DNA of 47,388 nt from JAHEIJ01 sp040235565. GTDB taxonomy: Bacteria; Pseudomonadota; Gammaproteobacteria; UBA6429; Thiohalophilaceae. Both the position numbers and the translations under genes were made by a program. Shown in pieces: positions 1-9,121 of this stretch. The notes below the pieces were generated by a model, which was not told the DNA's origin, made no database searches, and saw only the letters and a program-made list of their open reading frames with translations. Each line of letters begins with the position of its first letter. Positions within the stretch are counted from its first letter, which is position 1. Location of the stretch: assembly GCA_040235565.1 (NCBI GenBank), contig JBECLA010000030.1:1-47388 (forward strand), given 5' to 3'.

Positions 1-390
1 ATACTGAATTACGATGCTGGCGGCCCAATCACCCAGTGCGGCGGTCAGTACCGGCAGTCCCAGATAAGTAATATTACCGAACGAGGCAGCCAGTATGGCC
101 GCTCCCATAACCCGGTTTTCGACACGGAACCCTTTGCAAAAAATCCAGCTTAACAACATCGCGACCAGAATACTGCTGCTTGCCAAAAGACTGATTTGTA
201 ATGATTGGAGTCCAACCTGGGCCAACCATAAAACACGCAATACCAACGCCGGTAAAAGCAGATAAAAAACCAGCTCAGTAATTGCGACACGAAATATTCG
301 CAGGTCAAGATGGGCTGGCTTGAAATTACGAAAAATAACACCGAGCCCGACCAGCGCCATCATCTGTACCAAAGTTTCGATGATTATCAT
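1..390 (-). CDS. AEC-family transporter, N-terminal part (runs off the left edge)
   Basis: The reverse strand is open from an ATG at 388-390 to the edge of the window (130 codons, no stop). The translation starts MIIIETLVQMMALVGLGVIF and continues with hydrophobic helices, including an FGNITYLGLPVL stretch typical of the auxin efflux carrier (AEC) family of inner-membrane permeases, which are usually about 300 aa. Only the first four or so helices are present. The substrate cannot be told; family members carry auxin-like or small organic acids, and most bacterial ones are uncharacterised. It is divergent from the glyoxalase gene, and the 165 bp between them must hold both promoters. Confidence 0.8.
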   Translation of the reverse strand, partial: MIIIETLVQMMALVGLGVIFRNFKPAHLDLRIFRVAITELVFYLLLPALVLRVLWLAQVGLQSLQISLLASSSILVAMLLSWIFCKGFRVENRVMGAAILAASFGNITYLGLPVLTAALGDWAASIVIQY

Positions 391-555
391 GATAAAAACA
401 GGCGTCCTTGTAGTATGTCGCCATCTTAGCAAAGGCGATTTACGTGATATAATTTATATTATTTTTGTCATATCGGCCGTTGTGCCAGCATTATCAGAGC
501 ATCCGGTTTCTCTGCTAGAGTCAGTACTTAGAACGCTAATATCAAGGAAATCATT

Positions 556-942
556 ATGCGAATTCTGCACACCATGTTACGTGTCGGCAACCTGGAACGT
601 TCAATTGAATTTTATACCAGGGTTCTGGGAATGAAATTATTACGACAAAAAGACTATCCGGAAGGGAAATTCACGCTTGCTTTCGTCGGTTATGGCCCTG
701 AATCGGAAACCAGCGCTGTTGAACTCACTTATAACTGGGATACGGACAAGTATGACCTGGGTAGTGGTTATGGCCATATCGCGCTGGAAGTAGATGATGT
801 CTATGAGGCCTGTAAAGAGATTCGTCAACGCGGCGGCAAAATCATTCGTGATGCCGGACCGATGAATGCGGGCACCACCATAATCGCCTTTGTCGAAGAC
901 CCCGATGGTTACCCCATTGAGCTGATAGGCAAAAAAAGCTGA
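556..942 (+). CDS. gloA: Lactoylglutathione lyase (glyoxalase I)
   Basis: 128 aa, close to the usual 130-135 aa of bacterial GloA. It converts the hemithioacetal of methylglyoxal and glutathione to S-lactoylglutathione in the cytoplasm. The vicinal-oxygen-chelate fold is clear: MRILHTMLRVGNLERSIEFY at the N-terminus carries the first metal His (H5), ELTYNWD follows, GYGHIALEVDD carries the second His, and FVEDPDGYPIELI carries the final metal Glu. An AAGGAA box 6 nt before the ATG fixes the start. It is preceded by an AT-rich stretch suited to a promoter and stands alone, with no gloB nearby. Confidence 0.95.
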   Translation: MRILHTMLRVGNLERSIEFYTRVLGMKLLRQKDYPEGKFTLAFVGYGPESETSAVELTYNWDTDKYDLGSGYGHIALEVDDVYEACKEIRQRGGKIIRDAGPMNAGTTIIAFVEDPDGYPIELIGKKS

Positions 943-1025
943 GGGGATAGATGCCCTCTCATGGCATGAAGTAGTCCCTGAAATATTGCCAACTACCGGA
1001 AGTGATCTGAAATTGCAGGTTTTGT

Positions 1026-3479
1026 GTGAAGACCAAAGAAACAGACAGACCAGTTGACGCCAGCGACAACGTCCTGAGTATGCCGGCTGACAGCCAGGCG
1101 ATTCTGAGCGCCATCCCGGATCTGATTTTTCGTATCAGCCGGGATGGCGTCTATCTCGATTACAAACAGGCTGCCAACATACCGTTACTACTGGAACCTT
1201 CGGAGTTTCTTGGCAAAAATGTTTTCGATGTCGTGCCCGAGCATATTGCCAGGGGGACAATGGAAAGCATCGAGAAAACCGCAAACAACCATAAACCAGT
1301 TATATTTCATTATCAACTTGAGTTGGATGGCAATATAAATTATTACGAGGCCCGTATTTTTGAAAGTGGCCTGGAAAATGAATTTCTCGCCATCATTCGC
1401 GACATAACAGAACAAGAAAACACACTAAAAGAACTGGAAGAAAATGAAACAAAATATCGTGCGTTATTTGAAAACGCCAATGATGCCATCTTCCTCATGT
1501 CGCAAGAACAATTCATTGATTGCAACAGCAAGACCCTGGAAATGTATGGCTGTAAGCGAGATGAGATAATCGGCAACACTCCCATAGCTTTCTCGCCCCC
1601 CAAACAACCCGACGGTCGCGACTCCAGCGAAAAAGCATTGGAAAAAATCCAGGCCGCTCTCGATGGACAGGCACAACGGTTTGAATGGCTGCATTGCCGT
1701 CTTGATGGTACCCCATTTTATGCCGAGGTCAGCTTAAGCCGTGTGATACTAGGAAACAATATGTACCTGCAGGCCATCGTCAGAGACATCACTGAACGAA
1801 AACTACATGATGCACAGCTCAACAAACTCTCAAGTGTAATGGAACAAACTGCGGATATCGTCATCGTGACTGATATCAATGGCAAAATTGAATACGTCAA
1901 TCCCTCGTTTGAGAAAATAACAGGCTATACCTATCTGGAAGCTATCGATAAAACACCAAGCCTGCTCGCATCAGGCAAACATAAACCGGAATTCTACAAA
2001 CATCTATGGAGCACTATCGCTGCTGGCGAAAGCTACAGCAACATCTTTGTCAACCGTCGCAAAGACGGTTCCCTATTTTATGAAGAAAAAACAATTACCC
2101 CCATAAAGGATCATGCAGGAACAATAACCCATTATGTCTCAACCGGAAAAGACATATCAGAACGTATCCAGGTACAGGAACGCCTGCAGCATATGGCACA
2201 CCACGATGCCCTGACCGATCTGCCTAATCGAAACCTGTTCCTCGATCGACTGCAACAATCACTCACTCGTGCGCGCTGGCATAACCGGCTTGTTGCCGTA
2301 ATGTTTCTGGACCTGGATCGCTTTAAAAATATCAATGACACCCTGGGGCATACTGTAGGCGACCAACTTTTACTTCAGTTAAGCGAACGTCTTAGCAGCA
2401 GTGTGCGGGATGGTGATACCATTGGCCGCTTTGGTGGAGATGAATTCGCCATTTTACTGGATGACATCAATTCCGATAGTCATATATCCACCCTGGCGGA
2501 AAAACTGCTCGATACCCTGACCAAACCTTTCAGAATTAATAAGCAGGAACTTTATGTAACAGCCAGCATCGGTATTAGTATCTTCCCCAATGATGGAGAG
2601 GAATCCGATACCTTGCTACGTAATGCTGATGTAGCCATGTATCGGGCCAAGGATCTTGGTAAAAATAATTACCAGTTTTATTCCGACGACCTTAGCGCTC
2701 GTATCTTCGAACGCATGACCCTGGAAACCCACTTGCGTCACGCTCTGGAGCGGGATGAATTTGCACTTTATTATCAGCCACAAATCGATGTCCGTACCCA
2801 GAAAATCATGGGTGTCGAAGCCTTGTTGCGCTGGAATCATCCTGAGTTTGGCCTTGTCACTCCCAACAATATTGTTCCTCTCATGGAGGAAACGGGGTTG
2901 ATTGAAAAAGTCGGGCGCTGGGTGCTGGAAACAGCCTGTCGTCAATCACGCATCTGGCATGATGCCGGCTGGTCATACTTGCATTTGTCAGTCAATATAT
3001 CCAGTCGTCAATTTAATGATCCGGATTTTATCTCTTCGGTACATGATATTATTTCCTCAACCGGGATTAACCCCGAGTATCTTGAACTCGAACTCACGGA
3101 AAGTATGTTAATGCGAAACGCCAGCGCAACGATCAACGCACTTAATTCCCTCAGCGCGCTAGGCGTCCGGTTTGCAATTGATGATTTTGGTACGGGTTAT
3201 TCATCACTCAGCTACTTGCGCCGCTTTCCAATTGACACAATCAAAATCGATCGATCATTTGTTCATGATGTTACTGATAACCCTGATGACGCCGCAATTG
3301 CATCCGCAATTATTGTCATGGGGCAGAATCTTTCATTGAATGTGATTGCTGAGGGAGTGGAAAACCAGCAGCAGCTGGAATTTCTTTCCACCCGCAACTG
3401 CCATTACTTACAGGGTAATTTATTCAGCAGACCACTGCCTGCGGAGGAATTCACCGTCCTGCTCAAACAGCAGAAATAA
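1026..3479 (+). CDS. PAS-GGDEF-EAL cyclic-di-GMP turnover protein
   Basis: 817 aa, cytoplasmic (no membrane segment or signal seen). Three PAS sensor domains come first (about 25-130, 143-255 and 265-385), then GGDEF (about 395-555) and EAL (about 570-815). The diguanylate cyclase signature RFGGDEF is intact (GGDEF at 470-474), with an RxxD inhibitory site (RDGD) five residues ahead, so product inhibition is possible. The phosphodiesterase signature EALLRW (598-603) and DDFGTGYSSL are also intact. Both activities are therefore possible, and which dominates cannot be read from the sequence. The start chosen is GTG at 1026; an in-frame ATG at 1080 is an alternative. The signal sensed by the PAS domains is unknown. 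Confidence 0.93.
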   Translation: MKTKETDRPVDASDNVLSMPADSQAILSAIPDLIFRISRDGVYLDYKQAANIPLLLEPSEFLGKNVFDVVPEHIARGTMESIEKTANNHKPVIFHYQLELDGNINYYEARIFESGLENEFLAIIRDITEQENTLKELEENETKYRALFENANDAIFLMSQEQFIDCNSKTLEMYGCKRDEIIGNTPIAFSPPKQPDGRDSSEKALEKIQAALDGQAQRFEWLHCRLDGTPFYAEVSLSRVILGNNMYLQAIVRDITERKLHDAQLNKLSSVMEQTADIVIVTDINGKIEYVNPSFEKITGYTYLEAIDKTPSLLASGKHKPEFYKHLWSTIAAGESYSNIFVNRRKDGSLFYEEKTITPIKDHAGTITHYVSTGKDISERIQVQERLQHMAHHDALTDLPNRNLFLDRLQQSLTRARWHNRLVAVMFLDLDRFKNINDTLGHTVGDQLLLQLSERLSSSVRDGDTIGRFGGDEFAILLDDINSDSHISTLAEKLLDTLTKPFRINKQELYVTASIGISIFPNDGEESDTLLRNADVAMYRAKDLGKNNYQFYSDDLSARIFERMTLETHLRHALERDEFALYYQPQIDVRTQKIMGVEALLRWNHPEFGLVTPNNIVPLMEETGLIEKVGRWVLETACRQSRIWHDAGWSYLHLSVNISSRQFNDPDFISSVHDIISSTGINPEYLELELTESMLMRNASATINALNSLSALGVRFAIDDFGTGYSSLSYLRRFPIDTIKIDRSFVHDVTDNPDDAAIASAIIVMGQNLSLNVIAEGVENQQQLEFLSTRNCHYLQGNLFSRPLPAEEFTVLLKQQK

Positions 3480-3505
3480 ATCAGGTGATCAGCAATAAAG
3501 AATCA

Positions 3506-3859
3506 TTAGTACTCTGAATATTTCTTGGCACTGCCGCGCACCTTGTCTGCCGGGTACTTTTCTTCATTCAGCTTGATTTTTTCCTCAACCACCTGGAGCA
3601 GATCTACATCAAGCCGTTCACACAACCGCATGAGATAAATGAAGATATCCGCCATTTCCAGCTCGACTTCCCGCCGTTTATCGCCGGACAGGGATTCACT
3701 TTGTTCCGGCGTCAGCCATTGGAAATGCTCCAATAACTCGGCTGCCTCAACAATCAGTGCCATGGCGAGATTCTTTGGACTATGAAATTGTTCCCAGTCC
3801 CTGACCCGGGCAAATGCCTTGAGGCGATCGCGTAAAATATTAAAGTCATTTGTTGTCAA
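3506..3859 (-). CDS. MazG-like nucleotide pyrophosphohydrolase (RS21-C6/dCTPase type)
   Basis: 117 aa, matching the short single-domain MazG-like family that hydrolyses dNTPs (often dCTP) to the monophosphate and pyrophosphate. The helical metal-binding signature is visible: LIVEAAELLEHFQW, then ELEMADIFIYLMRLCERL, giving the EExxE...ExxD pattern. The start appears to be a TTG at 3859 (MTTNDFNILRDRL), since no other in-frame start lies nearby. It follows the small gene at 3889-4101 by 29 nt and may be co-transcribed with it. The likely role is nucleotide pool clean-up; the exact substrate is not determinable here. Confidence 0.88.
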   Translation of the reverse strand: MTTNDFNILRDRLKAFARVRDWEQFHSPKNLAMALIVEAAELLEHFQWLTPEQSESLSGDKRREVELEMADIFIYLMRLCERLDVDLLQVVEEKIKLNEEKYPADKVRGSAKKYSEY

Positions 3860-3888
3860 AATTGCACCAGAAATTTATCGCGCTGTTT

Positions 3889-4101
3889 TCAGCGGGGTGT
3901 AGTTCTTTTTGCCCAACAATATCGACTCAGCTGCAATTCGTACCAGACACCGGATCTGATACTTTGACATTGGCCATCAGGCGTCTCGATTATCACCGCA
4001 TAAAGCCGTCCTTCACAGTACAGCAATAACCGCACCTTGAGTACTTTACCGGTTTCATCAACATACCAGGAATCGGGTAAAGGATCCTGACTGAAAAACA
4101 T
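3889..4101 (-). CDS. Small conserved-looking protein of unknown function
   Basis: 70 aa from ATG 4101; an upstream in-frame GTG at 4116 is possible, but an AGGGGG box lies 5-7 nt before the ATG and favours it. The product (MFFSQDPLPDSWYVDETGKV...) looks like a compact beta-rich cytoplasmic domain, with LKVRLLLYCEGRLYAVIIETPDG resembling consecutive strands. I do not recognise the family. It sits directly upstream of the MazG-like gene on the same strand. Confidence that it is a gene rests on the ribosome binding site and protein-like composition. Confidence 0.6.
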   Translation of the reverse strand: MFFSQDPLPDSWYVDETGKVLKVRLLLYCEGRLYAVIIETPDGQCQSIRSGVWYELQLSRYCWAKRTTPR

Positions 4102-4269
4102 CTGGTCCCCCTGCACATATCATTCAGAATACGTGCGATACCAATTTTACCAGATTACGACATTCCAGGATGGTCCGCTAAATCAATATTCTTAACATTT
4201 ATCACCGGGATAAACAGAAAACTGACAAAAGTTTGATCACATCTAAATCGCACCAGGGAACTCGAGTTT

Positions 4270-5949
4270 TTATTCGTCTGTGACACAACCTTCTGATGCA
4301 GTCTTGACGTTCTTGATGTATTTATAAAGGGTACCGCGAGTCGCTTTATAGGGTGGCATGGTCCAGGCCTTGCGACGGGCTTCCAGCTCCGCGTCAGTTA
4401 ATTCCACATCGAGACGTTTGTTTTCCGCATCGATGGTAATCATATCACCATCCTGCAGCAGACCTAGCGGGCCACCTTCCTGGGCTTCCGGAACCACGTG
4501 CCCGATGATGAAGCCATGCGAACCACCGGAAAAACGACCATCCGTAATCAGCGCCACATCCTTGCCCAGACCGGCACCCATTATGGCCGAAGTCGGGGTC
4601 AACATCTCCGGCATACCTGGCCCGCCTTTCGGGCCTTCATAGCGAATAACAACGACATCTCCTTTCTGGATCTCATTGTTTTCCAGCCCGGCGAGCATAT
4701 CCTCTTCGCAGTCATACACTCTTGCCGGCCCGGCGAAATGCAATCCTTCTTTACCGGTGATCTTGGCCACCGATCCCTCCGGCGCAAGATTGCCCTTGAG
4801 GATCTGAATATGTCCCGTTTGCTTGATGGGTTTATCGAGCGGCATGAACACGTCCTGCCCTTGTTTCAAATCCGGCAAGTCAGCCAGGTTGTCCGCAACG
4901 GTCTTCCCGGTTACGGTCAGACAATCGCCGTTAAGCAGGCCTTCGCTCAACAGGTACTTCATAACCGCCGGGGTTCCGCCAACATTGTGCAGATCTTCCA
5001 TCACGTATTTGCCGGAAGGTTTGAGATCGGCCAGGAAGGGAATGCGATCACTCACGGCCTGAACATCATCAATCGTTAATGGCACCTCAACAGCCCGTGC
5101 CATGGCAATCAAATGCAACACGGCATTGGTGGATCCGCCCAGTGCCATAACAATGACCAATGCGTTCTCAAACGCTTCCCGGGTCATGATGTCACGGGGT
5201 TTGATATCCTGTTCGAGCAGATACCGGATTGCCTGTCCGGCTTGCAAGCACTCTTCCAGCTTGCCGGGATCTACCGCCGGAATCGAGGAGCTGTATGGCA
5301 GACTCATGCCCATTGCTTCAATCGCCGAGGCCATGGTATTGGCGGTATACATACCGCCGCAGGCGCCCGGACCGGGACAGGAATGTTCGACGATCTGTTC
5401 CCGCTCCTGATCATCGATCTTGCCAGCAATAAATTCGCCATAACTCTGAAATGCCGACACCACATCGAGGGTCCGCTCCTTGAAATGTCCCGGTTTGATG
5501 GTACCCCCGTAGATCATTAACGCCGGACGATTGACACGTCCCATTGCAATCATGACGCCCGGCATATTCTTGTCACAGCCGGGGATAGAGATATTGGCGT
5601 CATACCATTGTGCCCCCATCACGGTCTCAATCGAGTCCGCAATGATGTCGCGCGACTGGAGCGAATAACTCATGCCATCGGTCCCCATGGAAATACCGTC
5701 CGATACCCCTATGGTGTTGAAGCGCATCCCTACCAGGCCGGCGGCCTCGACCCCTTCCTTGACCTTGGCCGCCAGAGCATTCAGGTGCATGTTACAGGTG
5801 TTGCCTTCCCACCAGACGCTGGAGATACCCACTTCCGCCTTGGCCATGTCTTCGTGTTTCATGCCGGTGCCGTACAACATGGCCTGTGATGCGCCCTGTG
5901 ATTTGGGCTGGGTGATGCGGGAGCTGTACTTGTTCAACTTTTCAGACAT
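4270..5949 (-). CDS. ilvD: Dihydroxy-acid dehydratase
   Basis: 559 aa from the ATG at 5949, which has GGAG 10 nt upstream; the open frame extends 19 codons further but without a comparable start. It dehydrates 2,3-dihydroxy-isovalerate and 2,3-dihydroxy-3-methylvalerate in valine/isoleucine synthesis. Cluster cysteines are visible at C52 (EGNTCNMHL), C125 (PGCDKNMPG) and C197 (GACGGMYTANTM). Three cysteines and a length near 560 aa fit the oxygen-tolerant [2Fe-2S] branch rather than the 616-aa [4Fe-4S] enzyme of E. coli; that assignment is inference. No other ilv gene is adjacent. It is divergent from slt. Confidence 0.97.
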   Translation of the reverse strand: MSEKLNKYSSRITQPKSQGASQAMLYGTGMKHEDMAKAEVGISSVWWEGNTCNMHLNALAAKVKEGVEAAGLVGMRFNTIGVSDGISMGTDGMSYSLQSRDIIADSIETVMGAQWYDANISIPGCDKNMPGVMIAMGRVNRPALMIYGGTIKPGHFKERTLDVVSAFQSYGEFIAGKIDDQEREQIVEHSCPGPGACGGMYTANTMASAIEAMGMSLPYSSSIPAVDPGKLEECLQAGQAIRYLLEQDIKPRDIMTREAFENALVIVMALGGSTNAVLHLIAMARAVEVPLTIDDVQAVSDRIPFLADLKPSGKYVMEDLHNVGGTPAVMKYLLSEGLLNGDCLTVTGKTVADNLADLPDLKQGQDVFMPLDKPIKQTGHIQILKGNLAPEGSVAKITGKEGLHFAGPARVYDCEEDMLAGLENNEIQKGDVVVIRYEGPKGGPGMPEMLTPTSAIMGAGLGKDVALITDGRFSGGSHGFIIGHVVPEAQEGGPLGLLQDGDMITIDAENKRLDVELTDAELEARRKAWTMPPYKATRGTLYKYIKNVKTASEGCVTDE

Positions 5950-6240
5950 ACCTGGTCTCCGGTGTAACGAGCTGATTGGGGTATTCGGGTGCGCAGTATA
6001 AAACAATCCGGTGAGGAAGGCCGCACGAGGGACGACGCGTTATGGTTTTCCCTTTCCGAAGGCATAGCCAGACAGGGATCAAGCGCACAGAATCGCGTTC
6101 CCGACTTCAATATTCTTACTCCGGTGCCGATATAGAATGGAATCGTCATTGTAGTGCTATTTTAAGAAAGCTATGCTATAACAAAAACTTAGGGCACTTT
6201 CTTTAATAAATTACTTAAATAACACCGTGGCTATACCACA
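5950..6240. other. Divergent ilvD/slt intergenic region
   Basis: 291 bp between two divergent genes, so it must contain both promoters. The slt side (from about 6150) is AT-rich. Immediately before the slt ATG is a small inverted repeat, GTGG-CTATA-CCAC (6226-6238), and no Shine-Dalgarno box. I see no leader peptide, riboswitch or attenuator for ilvD. Confidence 0.45.
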
Positions 6241-8241
6241 ATGATCAAGAACAAACGCTATGTCCCGGTTCTCCTTCTTGGTGCGGGTTTATGGTTGCCG
6301 GGAATGGCTTTGTTTGCGGCGACGAGCCCGGACACCGAAGCCACGTTACAAAACCAGCGTTCTCAGTTTCAGGAAGCCGAAAAAGCCCTCCAGCAAGGCA
6401 AACTGCAACGCTATCGGCAGCTGAAACAGCATTTACAGGATTACCCCCTCTATTCTTACCTGGAATATTCCGAACTCAAACGCCGGTTACGCCACGCGCC
6501 GGCGGCGGATGTGGAAACCTTCATCTCCCGGCATCGCGATTCGCCTCTGGGAGCCCGTATTCAACGGCACTGGCTACGCACCCTCGCCCGGCAAGAACGC
6601 TGGCCACTGCTGGTCAACAATTTTATGCCTACCGAGGATCGCGACTTACTCTGCAGCTACGCCACCGCACTGCATAAAGTAGGGGTTCCGGATCGTGCCT
6701 TCGCGATTACAGAAGGCTTATGGCTTACGGGTCGCTCCCTGCCGCAACGTTGTGATTATCCCATTGCAGCATGGAAGCAAGCCGGCTACCTGACAAACGA
6801 CCTGCTCTGGCAACGCATCCGGCTTGCCATGCAGAGTGGCCATGTCAGGCTGGCGCGTTACCTGGCGCAGGATTTGCCCGAAGACGAGCGTTACTGGGTC
6901 AGCATCTGGAGCAAAATTCGGCGTGATCCGGACTACCTGATGAAAGTGAATGATCACTTCGCCAAGCAGCGACCGGAGGTGTTGGGCTGGATCACCGTTT
7001 ACGGTCTGCAACGACTGGCACGCAAGGATCCCGTGCAGGCGGCCAGCTACTGGCAAACCCTGCGCCAACAGCATCTGTTTAGTCTCGATGATCAGGAACG
7101 CATTGAGCGGCGACTGGCCCTGGCATTATTAAAGGCGCCATCTCCCGAAGCATCCCAGTGGTTGCGTACCCTTAATCTGAACCTGCTCGACGACAAGGTC
7201 GTCAGCCTGCACTTCTACTCGGCAATGCGCGACCAGGACTGGGAATCGGCCCAGGAATGGCTGGAACGACTCAGCCTGGAACAGCAACACACCCCGCAAT
7301 GGCGCTATTGGCGCGGGCGAGTCCTCGAAGCCAAGGGCCAGCTGGAAGAGGCCCGGGCGATATACCTGCTCAATGGCGAAGAACGGAGTTATTACAGTTT
7401 TCTGGCCGCTGATCGCGCCGGTCATCGCTACCAGTTTGCCCACGCGCCGATCAGGTATAAGGAGTCGGAACTGACCGATATCGAGACAATCCCCGCCATT
7501 CAGCGGGCCCGCGAGTTGCATGCCATCGATCGCACAGTGGATGCGCGACGAGAATGGAACTACGTCATTAAACGGATGACCCGGCCGCAATTGCTGAAAG
7601 CCGCCAAACTCGCAGACGCCTGGGGCTGGCACGACCGCGTCATTACCACCCTGGCACGGGCCAAATACTGGGATGACCTGGAGTTACGCTTTCCCCTCGC
7701 TCACCAGGAAGCGGTTCTGCAACAGGCGGCCCGACAACAGATCAACCCCGCCTGGGCCTTTGCCATCATTCGCCAGGAAAGCGCTTTTGCTGCCGATGCT
7801 CGTTCGCATGCCGGGGCGCTGGGGCTGATGCAGTTACTGCCACGCACTGCCCGGGATATGGCCCGTTCATTGAGCCTGCGCACCCCCAGACGGCATGATC
7901 TCCTGCAGATTGACACCAACATTCAGCTGGGCGTGGGGTATCTGAAAAAGGTTCAGGATCGCTACCAGGGGCATCCCGTCCTGGCCACGGCCGCCTATAA
8001 CGCCGGTCCCAATAATGTGAAACGCTGGTTGCCCAGTGACGGCAGCGTTGCCGCGGATATCTGGATTGAAACCGTCCCCTTCGCCGAAACCCGGAATTAC
8101 CTGAAGCGGATCCTGACCTACACCGTGATTTATGAGCAACGTCTGGGACAGGAACCGAAATCCTTGCTGGAACGCATGACACCCATCAGCACGGTGACCT
8201 CCACCGCCCATCATACGGACAAGACAAGCAAAGACACTTGA
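6241..8241 (+). CDS. slt: Soluble lytic murein transglycosylase (Slt70 type)
   Basis: 666 aa, close to E. coli Slt70. It cleaves the MurNAc-GlcNAc bond of peptidoglycan with 1,6-anhydro product formation in the periplasm. A signal peptide is visible at 1-27 (KNKR, hydrophobic run, ALFAA). Residues of about 30-480 are helical, Arg/Gln/Leu-rich superhelix. The SLT catalytic domain follows (about 490-640), with catalytic Glu513 in IIRQESAF, then GALGLMQLLPRTA and AYNAGPNNVKRW. No clear Shine-Dalgarno box precedes the ATG, but the signal peptide supports this start. Confidence 0.95.
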   Translation: MIKNKRYVPVLLLGAGLWLPGMALFAATSPDTEATLQNQRSQFQEAEKALQQGKLQRYRQLKQHLQDYPLYSYLEYSELKRRLRHAPAADVETFISRHRDSPLGARIQRHWLRTLARQERWPLLVNNFMPTEDRDLLCSYATALHKVGVPDRAFAITEGLWLTGRSLPQRCDYPIAAWKQAGYLTNDLLWQRIRLAMQSGHVRLARYLAQDLPEDERYWVSIWSKIRRDPDYLMKVNDHFAKQRPEVLGWITVYGLQRLARKDPVQAASYWQTLRQQHLFSLDDQERIERRLALALLKAPSPEASQWLRTLNLNLLDDKVVSLHFYSAMRDQDWESAQEWLERLSLEQQHTPQWRYWRGRVLEAKGQLEEARAIYLLNGEERSYYSFLAADRAGHRYQFAHAPIRYKESELTDIETIPAIQRARELHAIDRTVDARREWNYVIKRMTRPQLLKAAKLADAWGWHDRVITTLARAKYWDDLELRFPLAHQEAVLQQAARQQINPAWAFAIIRQESAFAADARSHAGALGLMQLLPRTARDMARSLSLRTPRRHDLLQIDTNIQLGVGYLKKVQDRYQGHPVLATAAYNAGPNNVKRWLPSDGSVAADIWIETVPFAETRNYLKRILTYTVIYEQRLGQEPKSLLERMTPISTVTSTAHHTDKTSKDT

Positions 8242-8341
8242 ACGTTTAGCCTCTTGAATCAAAAGATAAATTTGGGTCGTTCAAGCCTCGGCCCGGCGCG
8301 CCGATAAGCTGTTAATAAAAAAGTATTACGGGAGAATTACC

Positions 8342-8470
8342 ATGACATTTGTCGTGCTCGCCTGCCTCGGAATCGGTCTGTTCATTGCGGGCTATTACTT
8401 TGGTAACCAGATGGGTCGCACCGAGTTTATCCGCAACTATCTGGCCCAGCTACGCAACAAAGAAATCTGA
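8342..8470 (+). CDS. 42-aa single-span membrane protein
   Basis: Short open frame from ATG 8342 with GGGAG 8 nt upstream. The product begins MTFVVLACLGIGLFIAGYYF (one transmembrane helix, residues about 2-20) and ends in a charged tail, GNQMGRTEFIRNYLAQLRNKEI, likely amphipathic. It is followed after 37 nt by a strong intrinsic terminator, which supports it as the last gene of a unit, possibly with slt 100 nt upstream. I do not recognise a family; small inner-membrane regulators often look like this, but no function can be assigned. Confidence 0.6.
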   Translation: MTFVVLACLGIGLFIAGYYFGNQMGRTEFIRNYLAQLRNKEI

Positions 8471-8507
8471 CGCGTATACTTTTATAACAAATTCAGTAAC
8501 TTATAGA

Positions 8508-8537
8508 GCGTCCCGGTAAGTACCGGGGCGCTTTTTT
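8508..8537 (+). terminator. Intrinsic terminator after the 42-aa gene
   Basis: An 11-bp stem (GCGTCCCGGTA with TACCGGGGCGC, one G-T pair) with a 2-nt loop is followed directly by seven T residues. This is a textbook rho-independent terminator on the + strand. Confidence 0.9.
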
Positions 8538-8599
8538 TATGTTGTAATATCGTGTCTGTCGATTATTATTGTGTTGTATCAAATAGTTATAAAACTTTC

Positions 8600-8628
8600 T
8601 TGATATATTGGTTGAATATGGTTATACC
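8600..8628 (+). promoter_or_regulatory. Possible sigma-70 promoter for the 46-aa gene
   Basis: TTGATA (8600-8605), a 17-bp spacer and TATACC (8623-8628), within AT-rich DNA downstream of a terminator. If used, the transcript would carry a leader of about 170 nt before the 46-aa gene. A weaker TTTACA near 8748 could drive a shorter transcript. This is prediction by eye only. Confidence 0.35.
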
Positions 8629-8804
8629 TATTCAATACCATGACGCTGGCTGTGTATGACCCGTTCGACAGGTGCAACAAGCTGGCCGGTAGCCACCCAT
8701 AGCAAGTTATCTAAATCTTTTAATAACAATAAGTTATATATTTCTCTTTACATTTAACATTAAGTATTCTATATATGTTATTAAATTGTGAGGAGGAAAT
8801 AACA

Positions 8805-8945
8805 ATGGATGAAGAAAATCTCCCGCTCTACGAAGTTGAAGAATTGTCGCTGGAAGATGCCATCCTGTTAATGGCAACCGAACAGGAAAAATACCAGACC
8901 GATTACAGCGCCACCTCAGAGCGACTGATGCACCTGGTGGCCTGA
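8805..8945 (+). CDS. 46-aa acidic protein of unknown function
   Basis: Starts at ATG 8805 with a perfect AGGAGG 8 nt upstream, the strongest ribosome binding site in this part of the window. The product is acidic (MDEENLPLYEVEELSLEDAI...), probably helical and cytoplasmic, with no cysteines, signal or membrane segment. It stands alone between a terminator at 8508-8537 and a long hairpin at 8985-9029, so it appears to be its own transcription unit. I do not recognise a family. Confidence 0.65.
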   Translation: MDEENLPLYEVEELSLEDAILLMATEQEKYQTDYSATSERLMHLVA

Positions 8946-8984
8946 GAGCCCAGCCTCGTCGACGGACTAAACCGATCACCCCTC

Positions 8985-9029
8985 AATGCATGTTGGTCTG
9001 GCCGCGTTGCCAGACCAACCTCTGCATTC
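8985..9029 (+). terminator. Long hairpin after the 46-aa gene (probable terminator)
   Basis: A 10-bp perfect stem TTGGTCTGGC / GCCAGACCAA with a 6-nt loop is extended at its base by AATGCA pairing with TGCATT across small bulges. The run after it (CTCTTTC) is only weakly T-rich, so termination on the + strand is likely but not certain. Confidence 0.6.
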
Positions 9030-9121
9030 TCTTTCAATTGTGGGTTTCTGTCGGGCTGACCTGCGAGCAGCAGGAACCATCAAGATTGCCCTGCCCGAGA
9101 GGGATTGTCGCACCCGATCGG

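Noticed and set aside
4498..5079. 193-aa open frame on the + strand antisense to ilvD
   Set aside because: It is antisense to a clear ilvD with intact cluster cysteines and shows no protein-like motif; typical codon-bias shadow.
8640..8705. Possible cyclic-di-GMP riboswitch in the leader of the 46-aa gene
   Set aside because: The GGTAGCC element and a GCAA-like turn are there, but the conserved GACGCAAAGCC block and the paired stems of the class I aptamer are not. Kept only as an unassigned leader.
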